DNA of 16,457 bases from Bacillota bacterium (GTDB taxonomy: Bacteria > Bacillota > Clostridia > Acetivibrionales > DTU013): NCBI GenBank assembly GCA_023411715.1, contig JAEYOM010000077.1, forward strand, positions 1-16,457, given 5' to 3'. The position numbers and the translations under genes are program-made. Shown one piece after another: positions 1-7,265 of the stretch; the stretch's first letter is position 1; the number at the start of each line of letters is the position of its first letter. The notes under the pieces were generated by a model, which was not told the DNA's origin, did not search any database, and was given only the letters and a program-made list of their open reading frames with translations.

Positions 1-9
1 AGGGATGAA

Positions 10-156
10 ATGAACAGTAGATTAGAATTCGATTCAGAATTTAGTAATGTAAAATATATTGAGAAGGATAATGTAATATTACTGACTTGGAAGAAATTTT
101 GCTGCTTTGAAAATTATAGGAAACCAATAAAGATACAAAGTCTAGAATTATGTTGA
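10..156 (+). pseudogene. Short, probably truncated ORF at left edge
   Basis: An ATG at 10 follows AGGG at 1-4 and opens a 48-residue frame ending at a TGA at 154-156. The frame is open back to base 1, so a longer upstream start outside the window cannot be excluded. The product has a central hydrophobic/aromatic stretch (NVILLTWKKFCCF at about residues 21-33) followed by YRKP, and reads like the opening of a small globular alpha/beta domain that stops abruptly. I do not recognise the family with certainty. The stretch is clearly AT-richer than the genes to its right. It may be a degraded 5' end of a gene, or noncoding. Confidence 0.3.
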
Positions 157-192
157 CTAATGCTGCCCAAACTTGGATTTTTGTACAATAAT

Positions 193-1026
193 TTACTTGC
201 TGTTCTTGTACTCCATCGGCGTCTGTCCGGTCACCTTCTTGAAGGTCTTCGTAAAATACGGCACATCCGTGAAGCCTACCACATTGGCTATCTCATATAT
301 CTTGTACTTCGGATCCTGCAGGAACTTCTTGGCATTTTCGACCCTGATTTTATTTAATATATTTATGAAATTGTCGCCCGTCTCCTTTTTCAGCAGCTTG
401 CTGAGATACCAGGTGCTCACATAAACCTCGTCCGCGACGGTCTTCAGGCTTAGGTCGGAGGCGTAGTTTTTCTTGATATATGAAAGCGCCTTGCCGACCA
501 GGTATTTCGGATTGCCCGTCGTATCCCCGCTCTTTTCTTTGTCCTTTTCCTGTTCTTTTTCCGCAGTATTATCTTCTTCCGCCTGCCCAATGCCGTAGTA
601 TTCCTTTACGCGCTTCTCGAGATTATTGAATATCTCATCTTTCGACCTCACCGATTTGATCTCTTTTACCGCTTCGCAGATTGCCAGCTTGAGCTCGTCG
701 GTTCTGACAGGTTTCAGCAAAAACCTGAAGGCGCCGTGCCTGATAGCCTCCTGGGCATATTCAAAGTCTCTGAAGCCCGTCAGTATAATGACCTTGCACG
801 CCGATTTCATCTCTCTCAGGCGAGCTATCATCTGGAGACCGTCCATTCCGGGCATGCGTATGTCGGTGAAGATCAGATCGGGTTTTATGGCAATGGCCGC
901 TTTGAAGCCTGATTCACCGTCCTCGGACTCGCCCGATATCTCACAGCCCATTTCCTCCCAGTCTATTGTTGTCTTCAAGCCCTCGCGTATGATCTCTTCG
1001 TCGTCTATGATCATTACCTTAACCAT
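193..1026 (-). CDS. YesN-type response regulator, REC plus AraC DNA-binding domain (short form)
   Basis: This is a cytoplasmic transcription regulator that should be phosphorylated by the kinase encoded just upstream. The receiver domain covers about residues 1-125, with acidic pocket Asp8/Asp9, phospho-acceptor Asp55 (FTDIRMPGMDG), Thr83 and Lys105 (LLKP). A highly charged, low-complexity linker (about 148-170, rich in Glu, Lys and Asp) leads to an AraC-type double helix-turn-helix at about 175-275, with the typical second-helix signature (IANVVGFTDVPYFTKTFKK) and the closing TPMEY. At 277 residues it lacks the large middle region present in the two regulators at the other end of the window. 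Its ATG lies inside the end of the kinase gene (8-base overlap), and the Shine-Dalgarno GGAGGTGA is part of the kinase's last codons, so translation is probably coupled. The likely target is the divergent binding-protein promoter, but this is inferred from position only. Confidence 0.93.
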   Translation of the reverse strand: MVKVMIIDDEEIIREGLKTTIDWEEMGCEISGESEDGESGFKAAIAIKPDLIFTDIRMPGMDGLQMIARLREMKSACKVIILTGFRDFEYAQEAIRHGAFRFLLKPVRTDELKLAICEAVKEIKSVRSKDEIFNNLEKRVKEYYGIGQAEEDNTAEKEQEKDKEKSGDTTGNPKYLVGKALSYIKKNYASDLSLKTVADEVYVSTWYLSKLLKKETGDNFINILNKIRVENAKKFLQDPKYKIYEIANVVGFTDVPYFTKTFKKVTGQTPMEYKNSK

Positions 1027-2929
1027 TCCGATTCACCTCTTCAGTCCCATTTTTCCCGGGTTGACCTGATACGGGGATCTGACCGAATGCACGGGGCTGT
1101 CCGTTTTCATCGGACTGCGCCGGAATTGCGGAAAGGCAGATGCTTACACGGGTGCCTTCCGACGCCCTGCTCGTGATATGCAGGCCGTATCCTTCCCCAT
1201 ATAACAGCCTTATGCGCTTGTGTACGTTAATAATACCGATGCTCGAGCTTACCGGCAAATCTACTGCCGCTTCCCCCGCTGCATCAGCTTCATACGCGGT
1301 TTCTTCAAGGCTCTTGTTTAGAGCGCAAAGCGTGTCTTCATCGATGCCTGCGCCGTCGTCGATCACATCGATATACAGACGGTCTCCATTCCTCCTGGTT
1401 TTCAGCCGGATCGTGCCGTTGCCGACCTTCATTTCTATCCCGTGATAGACTGCATTCTCCACGATCGGCTGGACAATGAGCTTTGGTATCATGCAGGCAA
1501 GGGTGTCTTCCTCAATCTCGGTCTCCATATTTATCTTTTTGCCGAAGCGCTTTTTGAGCAAAAGATAGTAGTTGTTGATATATTCGACCTCTTTGTCGAG
1601 AGTGATGTATTTTTCGTTATTTCTGTTCAGGTTCGCCTCGATGATCGACGACAGTGCTGATACCATTTCACTGATCTCTTCTACGCCGTTCATCTTCGCC
1701 TTCCAGTTGATGGAATCGAGCGTATTGTAGAGGAAATGCGGATTGATCTGGGCCTGCAGCGCTTTTATCTCCGCATCCTTCGTCGCTATCTGGTTTTTAT
1801 AGACCGTATCGATCAGATTCTTTATCTGCAGCGACATCCGGTTGAATGTCATGTTCATGTATCCGAACTCGTCTTCCCGCTTGTTTTCTATCGTAACGCC
1901 GATATCGCCTTTTTCGACCTGATGCATCCGCTTCATAAGCAGATTGACCGGCTTTATTATATCCGAATAGAGGAACTCGGCCAGGAGCAGGCAAATAGGC
2001 AGGGTTGCGGCACAGAGAACCAGTATCAGCCGCGCTATGTTCCTGACGTCTTTGAGCAGTACGTTTGAAGAAATGCTCATCACGAGTTTCCAATCATCCG
2101 GCATGATAATATCGGAGAGCAGGTAAATGGTATCATTGCCGACCCGGATCTCTTTTTCTCCCGTATCGGAGCCTGCAAGATTTGATATCTGATCCTTGTA
2201 ACCTATATCGAGAGGCTCGTAGGAGAACACCTCACGGCCGTCGCTTCCGTACAGGCTGACATTTTGCTTCGTATTGGTCATATAGTTGTTCAGAACTTCT
2301 GTGAGATATTGTTCATTAACCTTGAACACAAGCAGGCCAATTTCCTTCTTTATATCGTTATTGTCGTAAATAATCTTGGTTATATACAGCCCTTTGACTT
2401 TTCCATCCTTGTAGGAAATATACCAGACAGGTTTGCCGCGGGACACCTTTGCCCGGGAATAGAGCTCATCCAGATGCTCGATGCTTGAAGTATTGGAGCC
2501 CATGTTCTTGTTGACCTGAAAAACCATATTATCTTTAACAAACCTGACAAGTATCTCATCGATCTCACCCTTCAAATAAAGATTGGACTGGAGATATGCG
2601 TTGAACCTGTTGACTTCTTCGTAGTCAAAGGCGCCTATAGTCAATTCTCTGTTTGCTTCGTAAATCGTATTGTCATACAGGAACTGTACGGAATACAGGC
2701 TGAGCTTGGTCATCCGGTCGGAGATCAGGCCCGTCAGTTCGGCAGCGGAACTGCGCATATCGCTTATCGCTTTGTTCGTCATGGTGTCCGCGTAGTTTCT
2801 GTAACCGAAATAGCCGATGATAACGACCGGATAGACTATGAATATGATCGTGATTATCATCAGCTTTGTTTTAAGTGAGATTTTTCTAAAAAAACCAATC
2901 AGGGAATTCTTCATATTAAACCCATCCAT
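1019..2929 (-). CDS. YesM-type membrane sensor histidine kinase
   Basis: This kinase should sense an extracellular ligand and phosphorylate the regulator that overlaps its 3' end. In order it shows a first membrane helix (about residues 23-43), a roughly 250-residue extracytoplasmic sensor, a second membrane helix (about 298-320), a HAMP linker (about 321-375), a short coiled coil, the His_kinase/YesM box with His398 (INPHFLYNTLDS), an N box (VENAVYHG, Asn492), a G1 box (DDGAGID at 524-530) and a G2 region (SIGIINVHKRI at 563-573). This is the LytS/YesM type, with NPHFLYN in place of a classic HisKA helix. The last 36 or so residues are a hydrophilic Gly/Pro/Gln tail beyond the ATPase fold. 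The start is uncertain: the ATG at 2929 has only a weak ribosome site, while an in-frame ATG at 2914 (MKNSLIGF) follows GGATGGG and gives the usual short basic N-terminus. Confidence 0.93.
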   Translation of the reverse strand: MDGFNMKNSLIGFFRKISLKTKLMIITIIFIVYPVVIIGYFGYRNYADTMTNKAISDMRSSAAELTGLISDRMTKLSLYSVQFLYDNTIYEANRELTIGAFDYEEVNRFNAYLQSNLYLKGEIDEILVRFVKDNMVFQVNKNMGSNTSSIEHLDELYSRAKVSRGKPVWYISYKDGKVKGLYITKIIYDNNDIKKEIGLLVFKVNEQYLTEVLNNYMTNTKQNVSLYGSDGREVFSYEPLDIGYKDQISNLAGSDTGEKEIRVGNDTIYLLSDIIMPDDWKLVMSISSNVLLKDVRNIARLILVLCAATLPICLLLAEFLYSDIIKPVNLLMKRMHQVEKGDIGVTIENKREDEFGYMNMTFNRMSLQIKNLIDTVYKNQIATKDAEIKALQAQINPHFLYNTLDSINWKAKMNGVEEISEMVSALSSIIEANLNRNNEKYITLDKEVEYINNYYLLLKKRFGKKINMETEIEEDTLACMIPKLIVQPIVENAVYHGIEMKVGNGTIRLKTRRNGDRLYIDVIDDGAGIDEDTLCALNKSLEETAYEADAAGEAAVDLPVSSSIGIINVHKRIRLLYGEGYGLHITSRASEGTRVSICLSAIPAQSDENGQPRAFGQIPVSGQPGKNGTEEVNRNG

Positions 2930-3047
2930 GAAAAAATCTCAATTTTATTGAACATCTTTACAGTATATAAAACATATTAACATAATATCAGTGTCAATCC
3001 TATATCAATTAGCCACAATCGAACAAGTTTTAGCAAAGTTGTCATAT

Positions 3048-3075
3048 TTGTTTATTTCTAAAATCGCCGTATAAT
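3048..3075 (+). promoter_or_regulatory. Predicted sigma-A promoter for the orphan binding protein
   Basis: TTGTTT at 3048-3053 and a perfect TATAAT at 3070-3075 are separated by 16 bases, placing the start of transcription about 25 bases ahead of the AGGAGG at 3094-3099. The -10 is ideal and the -35 is weak, as expected for an activator-dependent promoter. The minus-strand kinase starts about 120 bases to the left, so this intergenic stretch must also hold its promoter, for which I see no convincing match. Confidence 0.55.
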
Positions 3076-3108
3076 GATAGTGTCAAATAAACCAGGAGGC
3101 TTTTTAGA

Positions 3109-4392
3109 ATGAAAAAGGCGCCCGTATTGACATCCTGTATCCTCGTTACAGCATTGCTTCTCACAAACCTGACTGGCTGCAGCAAAGGCGGCGGACCGGC
3201 CCGGGCATCGAACGGTGATGCCGCCGAGCCTAGTGGCGCAAAGATCCGGACGATCCGCGCGGCAACTACCTTTACAAGCGATGATCCTTATAAAAACGTA
3301 TGGCAGCAGGTCCTGAAAGATTTCATAACAGAACACCCCGAAATAAACGTAATAGACGAAGCAACAAGCGCCGGAGGAGACGCCTTCAAAATAAAGATAA
3401 ACACCGATTTCGCTTCAGGCAATGAGCCGGATGTGACTTACGGCTTTAACGGCGCGCTCGGCAAACCGCTCGTTGACTCTGGCAAGGTGATTGACTGGGG
3501 AAATGAACTGAAAGCGGACCCCGAATGGGCGGCCAATTTCAAACAGGATACGCTGGAAACCTGCAAATATGAAGGCAAGCTTTATGCGCTGCCTTTTTTG
3601 GGCTTTTTCGAGGGAATGTGGGTCAACAGGGATATTTTCGATAAATATGAACTCGGGATCCCAAAAACATACGACGATATACTGAAGGCAATACCAGTCC
3701 TGCGTTCGCACGGCATTACTCCCATTGCATGCTCATTTTCAGACGAGCCTCACTATATAATCGAAACCTTTATACTCGCAGCCGGCGGCAGCCAGGGCAA
3801 TTCGAACCTGTTCGATCCCAGCTGGGCGCAAGCTCTTGAGTTTATAAAAGAATTGTACAGGGAAAATGCATTTACGAACGACGCGTTGACAATCAAGCAG
3901 GGTAAATGCGCCGAACTTTTTGCCGATAAAAAGGCGGCTATGTTTATTTCGGGTTCGTGGACCAGAGGAGATATCAAAGACTATGAAAACACCATAGTTA
4001 TCCCCCTGCCGACGGTTCCGGGCGGAAAAGCAGACCCTACCGACATCATCGGCGGTGCCGGGACGGGCTGGTATCTTGCCGGCGAGCTTAATGATAAAAA
4101 GGACGGGGCCGGCATGACCTTCATCAAATATATGACCCGGCCGGAAGTCGTGGCTAAATTCACTGAAGTCGCCGGAGTACCGCTTATCAACTGCGATGTC
4201 AAGGCAAAAACGCCTCTGGACCAGAGCTGCCTGGATCTAATGAACAATGCTTCATCTATCAAAGGCGCCGTAGGAGACGTATTGGGCCAGGAAGTATTCG
4301 GATCCATATGGCACGGGCTTTCCTCCGTCGTAACGGGAAAAGCTGCTGCGCAGCAGGTCATTGACAACGCAAAGCAGCTTTATTGCGGGTAG
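3109..4392 (+). CDS. Sugar-type extracellular solute-binding lipoprotein (orphan)
   Basis: This should be a lipid-anchored receptor on the outer face of the membrane, of the family 1 (CUT1, MalE/UgpB-like) type. The N-terminus has a basic start (MKK), a hydrophobic core, and a lipobox LTGC with Cys24 as the lipidated residue, followed by a Gly/Ala/Ser-rich linker to about residue 45. The mature part has features common in the family: an early FITEHPEINV strand, FASGNEPDV, ALPFLGFFEGMWVNRDIF near residues 160-180, and MFISGSWTRGD in the second half. AGGAGG at 3094-3099 sits 9 bases before the ATG. It is unusual because no permease genes follow, only a remnant on the other strand. It is divergent from a kinase/regulator pair, so it could feed ligand information to that kinase or serve permeases elsewhere. 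The ligand cannot be deduced; an oligosaccharide is most likely. Confidence 0.92.
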   Translation: MKKAPVLTSCILVTALLLTNLTGCSKGGGPARASNGDAAEPSGAKIRTIRAATTFTSDDPYKNVWQQVLKDFITEHPEINVIDEATSAGGDAFKIKINTDFASGNEPDVTYGFNGALGKPLVDSGKVIDWGNELKADPEWAANFKQDTLETCKYEGKLYALPFLGFFEGMWVNRDIFDKYELGIPKTYDDILKAIPVLRSHGITPIACSFSDEPHYIIETFILAAGGSQGNSNLFDPSWAQALEFIKELYRENAFTNDALTIKQGKCAELFADKKAAMFISGSWTRGDIKDYENTIVIPLPTVPGGKADPTDIIGGAGTGWYLAGELNDKKDGAGMTFIKYMTRPEVVAKFTEVAGVPLINCDVKAKTPLDQSCLDLMNNASSIKGAVGDVLGQEVFGSIWHGLSSVVTGKAAAQQVIDNAKQLYCG

Positions 4393-4406
4393 TACGGTAT
4401 TTAAAA

Positions 4407-4625
4407 TCACTTCGCCCTTATGTTCGAACTTTCCCTTATGCTGTTGTCCGGCTCTGCAATGACGAGGTTGCCAGCCTTCAGGCCCTCTTTTATCTCTATA
4501 AAATCGTCGTTTTCTATCCCCTTTTCAACTGGCCTTAGTCTGTTATCATCAAACCCGCTGCTTTTAATGGCCCGGCCCCACGCTGTTTTCAGCCTGTGAC
4601 CTTTACGGTAACATCCCACCCCCAC
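4407..4625 (-). pseudogene. Remnant of an RND/HlyD-type membrane fusion protein C-terminus
   Basis: The open frame encodes 72 residues. The last 42 or so (about 4407-4540) read like the membrane-proximal C-terminus of an efflux adaptor: RPVEKGIENDDFIEIKEGLK followed by AGNLVIAEPDNSIRE and a final basic IRAK. In intact adaptors this segment follows several hundred residues of lipoyl, hairpin and beta-barrel domains. Here the upstream sequence does not continue the fold and is occupied by the plus-strand small genes from 4681. There is no clear ribosome binding site. I read it as a leftover from deletion or rearrangement. A small functional protein is possible but unlikely. Confidence 0.5.
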
Positions 4626-4680
4626 ACAGCATAATTTATATGAGGAACCTTCCGGGTAAAATGTTTAAGAGGGGACAATC

Positions 4681-4812
4681 TTGAAGCTTTCCGAAAACAA
4701 AAAACATGACATATTGCTTTTGATAGTATCGCTGCTGTTCATTATTTTTGTTTCCGGCCTGGCGGTCGAAACCGAAATCCCGGCTTTAAACATAGTGATC
4801 CCTCCTCCTTGA
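4681..4812 (+). CDS. 43-residue single-helix membrane peptide (TTG start), possible leader peptide
   Basis: A TTG start with a good ribosome site (GAGGGG at 4669-4674, 6-base spacing) opens a 43-codon frame ending in TGA at 4810-4812. The product has a charged N-terminus (KLSENKKHD), one hydrophobic helix at about residues 11-29 (ILLLIVSLLFIIFVSGLAV), then a short exposed tail ending in three consecutive prolines. An upstream ATG at 4661 is not usable because it reaches a stop after seven codons. It is the first gene of a plus-strand cluster, 24 bases ahead of the 119-residue gene. The Pro-Pro-Pro codons can pair with the next gene's ribosome site (see the regulatory entry), so it may act as a translated leader as well as, or instead of, a membrane protein. 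No family recognised. Confidence 0.5.
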   Translation: MKLSENKKHDILLLIVSLLFIIFVSGLAVETEIPALNIVIPPP

Positions 4813-4834
4813 AAACAGCGATAAGGAGGGTATC
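4797..4834 (+). promoter_or_regulatory. Hairpin masking the ribosome binding site of the 119-residue gene
   Basis: The end of the 43-codon frame (CCCTCCT at 4800-4806) is the exact complement of AGGAGGG at 4824-4830, which holds the Shine-Dalgarno of the gene starting at 4837. Three more pairs follow outside a one-base bulge (GAT 4797-4799 with ATC 4832-4834). A second register pairs CCTCCTT at 4804-4810 with AAGGAGG at 4823-4829 and has a 10-12 base loop. Either form would hide the ribosome site. A ribosome ending translation at 4812 would cover the left arm and release it, so coupling or leader-peptide control is plausible. Confidence 0.5.
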
Positions 4835-4836
4835 TC

Positions 4837-5196
4837 ATGCCTTTACCGGATAATATCACTGAAGCTCTGAAAGATTTGCTGGCCGGATTGAGTCCGAACT
4901 CCGCCGTCGATCCAAAAGGCAGGGACGGCAAAAAAGGCTGCGGACCGACCGGAGAAAACGGGTCTAAAGCCAACGGCGACAGTATAAATCCATCCCAGGT
5001 ATTGATAATAAGTGCGATGCTGGCGGGAGTACTCGAAGTCACCTCGGTACTCGTCGACAGGAATCAAACAATAGAAATCGTATTGACAGGCTCACTTAAG
5101 AGAAAAACGGATCTTGAGAAGTTACTCGACCAGATTGGCACAAAAACCGTGGACGAAGTTATAGAAGCGATGCTGGGAAGGCTGGGTATCCCATGA
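4837..5196 (+). CDS. Uncharacterised 119-residue protein with a Gly-rich linker
   Basis: I do not recognise a family. The start is secure: AGGAGG at 4824-4829 lies 7 bases before the ATG. The protein has an amphipathic N-terminal helix (about 4-18), a Gly/Lys/Asn-rich flexible segment at about 26-48 with glycine roughly every third residue (28, 31, 34, then 36, 39, 42) and a single Cys35, a hydrophobic stretch at 53-73 (SQVLIISAMLAGVLEVTSVL) that could be a buried helix or membrane-associated, a beta-like segment (QTIEIVLTG), and a charged C-terminal helix pair (about 86-116). There is no signal peptide. Its stop overlaps the start of the next small gene (ATGA at 5193-5196), and it lies in the same direction as the downstream metalloprotease, so the proteins may work together. 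Confidence 0.75.
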   Translation: MPLPDNITEALKDLLAGLSPNSAVDPKGRDGKKGCGPTGENGSKANGDSINPSQVLIISAMLAGVLEVTSVLVDRNQTIEIVLTGSLKRKTDLEKLLDQIGTKTVDEVIEAMLGRLGIP

Positions 5197-5339
5197 ACCT
5201 GTCCGCTCTTAACATACATGATATCTCCATTATAGCATTTTCATTGGTGCTGATTCTGATACTGTACAGCCTGTTTTCCGATAGAACTGTGATCGCTTTC
5301 ATATTGTTTACTGTCACTCTGGCAATTATGTTTATGTAA
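5193..5339 (+). CDS. 48-residue two-helix membrane protein
   Basis: The ATG overlaps the stop of the 119-residue gene as ATGA, a classical arrangement for translational coupling, and the frame runs 48 codons to TAA at 5337-5339. The product is almost entirely hydrophobic: helix one at about residues 10-28 (DISIIAFSLVLILILYSLF), a polar turn SDRT at 29-32, and helix two at about 33-48. It is therefore probably a small hairpin membrane protein with both ends on the same side. Family and function are not recognised. Overlap with the gene before it and shared direction with the protease suggest it is part of one unit. Confidence 0.65.
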   Translation: MNLSALNIHDISIIAFSLVLILILYSLFSDRTVIAFILFTVTLAIMFM

Positions 5340-5438
5340 GTTGACATAATTAACAAATCTGCCCTCCGTGCATATATTAAATAATCAGATCATTTTATTA
5401 AAGTATTATTCTTTATATTTATCCGGAGGGATGACTAA

Positions 5439-7238
5439 ATGATTTCGAGAAGAACAGTCAAAACAATAAGCGGGATCGTGTACCATGATATAGATAGCGA
5501 CGGCAGGCAGGGTAATATGGATCCCTTAATGGAAGGTATCGGAATAAACCTGTTCATTCCTGCCGACAGGGGCATCCGGAACGACAACGGGCAGAATGTT
5601 AGGATACGCAGGGATAGACTCGTAGCAAGGGCAATTACAAATAACAAGGGAGAATTCCGGTTTATCGCGAATGACTGCGAATACAGCGTCAGCCTGGATG
5701 TCGCAACCCTCCCCGCAGGTACGGCTGTTGGCAATCCATTCAGGCTTGTATCCAAAGGAAAATCAGATGATATCCTCTTTACTGTAAATGATATCAAAGC
5801 TAAAGATACGGGGAAAGGCCGTTATAACAGCAATGCCGGAGGGTATGAGCTTTGTTCCGCGGACAGGATAAGGCTTGCGTACAGTTCCGGTCTGATCGAT
5901 GAAAGTACAAAAATGCGTTACCTGGCCCGAGCTTTGTTCAATACCGACAAACTGCCGAAGGAATACCGGTCAAGGGTACCAATGAAAAGCGGTACGGGCT
6001 TGTTGGAGGAATTGGCCAGGTATCTTAAAAGCAGAAGCCAGGAGCCTGTAGTTTCCGAATTCATAAGGCAGTCGGTAAGCTCATCCGTACCCGAACTCGA
6101 CAAAACATACAGGAGCCCCAGCGGCTGGTTCAATCTCCATTACACGCTTGAGGGCGAAAATGCGGTCGGTTTCAGCTACAGGGAGCCAGGAGCTGTACCG
6201 CCATATATAATGCAGGCTGCGGAGGCATTTGACAACGTAAGGTCTGTCACATGTCACGCGAGAGGCTACCGTGAACCGGTGCTTGAGGAAGGAAAAGACT
6301 ATTACGACGTCTATGTCTACGACCTTAAGGATAAATACGGTGTAACCTACTCTTCGGAGATATACAGCGCACAGAAAAAAAGGACCGGTGTTGCATCCAG
6401 CTATATCTGCATAGATAATAATTACTCCCGTGAAAAAGGGTTCGACAAAAGCAGGCTCGATTGCATGAGGGTAACTGCCGCGCATGAATTCTTCCACGCC
6501 GTACAATATGCCTACAACGTTGAGGCAGATACCTGGTGGAAGGAAGCTTCGGCCACCTGGAACGAAGACGAAGTCTATCCGGGAATAAACGATTATGTAA
6601 GGTATATCAAAAAATACTTTAATAACCCCGGATTGTCGCTCGATAAAACCGGATACAGCGGCGTAATCTTTGCAAAATTCCTTTCACAGTACTACGGCGG
6701 GTATGACGCAATGCGAAGGATATGGGAACTGCAGGCGGAAGGCCAAAACAACAGCATACAGGCTATCGACAGGTTTGTCAGGACCTACTACGCAGGAAAG
6801 GATATCGGTTCAGTCTATAACCAATTCTCGATATACAATACAAACCCCGCGCAATACTATAAGGAAGGCGCTTCATGGAATTTGTCCGCCTCTGCGCAGA
6901 ACACCTATGCAAAATACCCGATATCGGCGAGCATCGGAAAGCTTGACCACCTGGCTTCCAATTATCAATTGTTCCAGCCTGTCGATACTTCCCGGGACAG
7001 ATCCCTGAAAATCGCGATAGAGGGTATGGAGGGCAGGTGGGGGTTCACTCTGCAGAAGAGGAGCAGCAGGACCAAACAGTATTCCATCACCGAGATACTT
7101 TCAAGAGGCTTGTACGACAGGGCAGAGATCGAGCTTGGAGGCTTCGGCACCACCTTTGACGAAGTGTGGCTCATACCTTCAAATCTCGAAACCTTGCAAG
7201 ACAGAATGCCCTATGCCTATTCTGCTGGTTTGGAGTAA
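5439..7238 (+). CDS. Putative zinc metalloprotease (MXAN_6640-like) with N-terminal SdrD-B-like domain
   Basis: This is a probable peptidase. Residues about 9-118 look like an SdrD-B/Cna-B type beta sandwich (SGIVYHDIDSDGRQ, then TNNKGEFRFI and YSVSLD). Residues about 138-235 form a helical region. The catalytic domain holds the zinc motif HEFFH (349-353; His349, Glu350, His353), with Glu369 in WWKEASATWNEDEVYP as the likely third ligand, followed by NDYVRYIKKYF. The spacing and the WW-EA-ATW-EDEVYP pattern match what I know of the MXAN_6640-type putative metalloproteases. The C-terminal 100 or so residues are beta-rich. GGAGGG at 5425-5430 sits 8 bases before the ATG. There is no signal peptide or lipobox, although such proteins and SdrD-B domains are normally exported. 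It follows the small-gene cluster by 99 bases and ends before a hairpin shared with the facing operon. Confidence 0.85.
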   Translation: MISRRTVKTISGIVYHDIDSDGRQGNMDPLMEGIGINLFIPADRGIRNDNGQNVRIRRDRLVARAITNNKGEFRFIANDCEYSVSLDVATLPAGTAVGNPFRLVSKGKSDDILFTVNDIKAKDTGKGRYNSNAGGYELCSADRIRLAYSSGLIDESTKMRYLARALFNTDKLPKEYRSRVPMKSGTGLLEELARYLKSRSQEPVVSEFIRQSVSSSVPELDKTYRSPSGWFNLHYTLEGENAVGFSYREPGAVPPYIMQAAEAFDNVRSVTCHARGYREPVLEEGKDYYDVYVYDLKDKYGVTYSSEIYSAQKKRTGVASSYICIDNNYSREKGFDKSRLDCMRVTAAHEFFHAVQYAYNVEADTWWKEASATWNEDEVYPGINDYVRYIKKYFNNPGLSLDKTGYSGVIFAKFLSQYYGGYDAMRRIWELQAEGQNNSIQAIDRFVRTYYAGKDIGSVYNQFSIYNTNPAQYYKEGASWNLSASAQNTYAKYPISASIGKLDHLASNYQLFQPVDTSRDRSLKIAIEGMEGRWGFTLQKRSSRTKQYSITEILSRGLYDRAEIELGGFGTTFDEVWLIPSNLETLQDRMPYAYSAGLE

Positions 7239-7265
7239 CATTTCTCAAATTATTACAGATATTAA

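Noticed and set aside
2962..2997. Minus-strand promoter for the left kinase using TTGACA (2997-2992) and TATACT (2967-2962)
   Set aside because: Both boxes are good but the spacer is 24 bases, too long for sigma-A; no better-spaced pair was found.
4665..5042. 125-residue minus-strand frame overlapping the small-gene cluster
   Set aside because: No ribosome site or family features; it lies opposite the 43- and 119-residue genes, which have strong ribosome sites, and reads as their antisense shadow.
5341..5378. TTGACA at 5341-5346 as a separate promoter for the metalloprotease
   Set aside because: The -35 is perfect but nothing like a -10 lies 16-18 bases downstream; the nearest TATATT is 26 bases away. 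A sporulation-type reading (TGCATA then CATTTTA) is possible but too loose to call.
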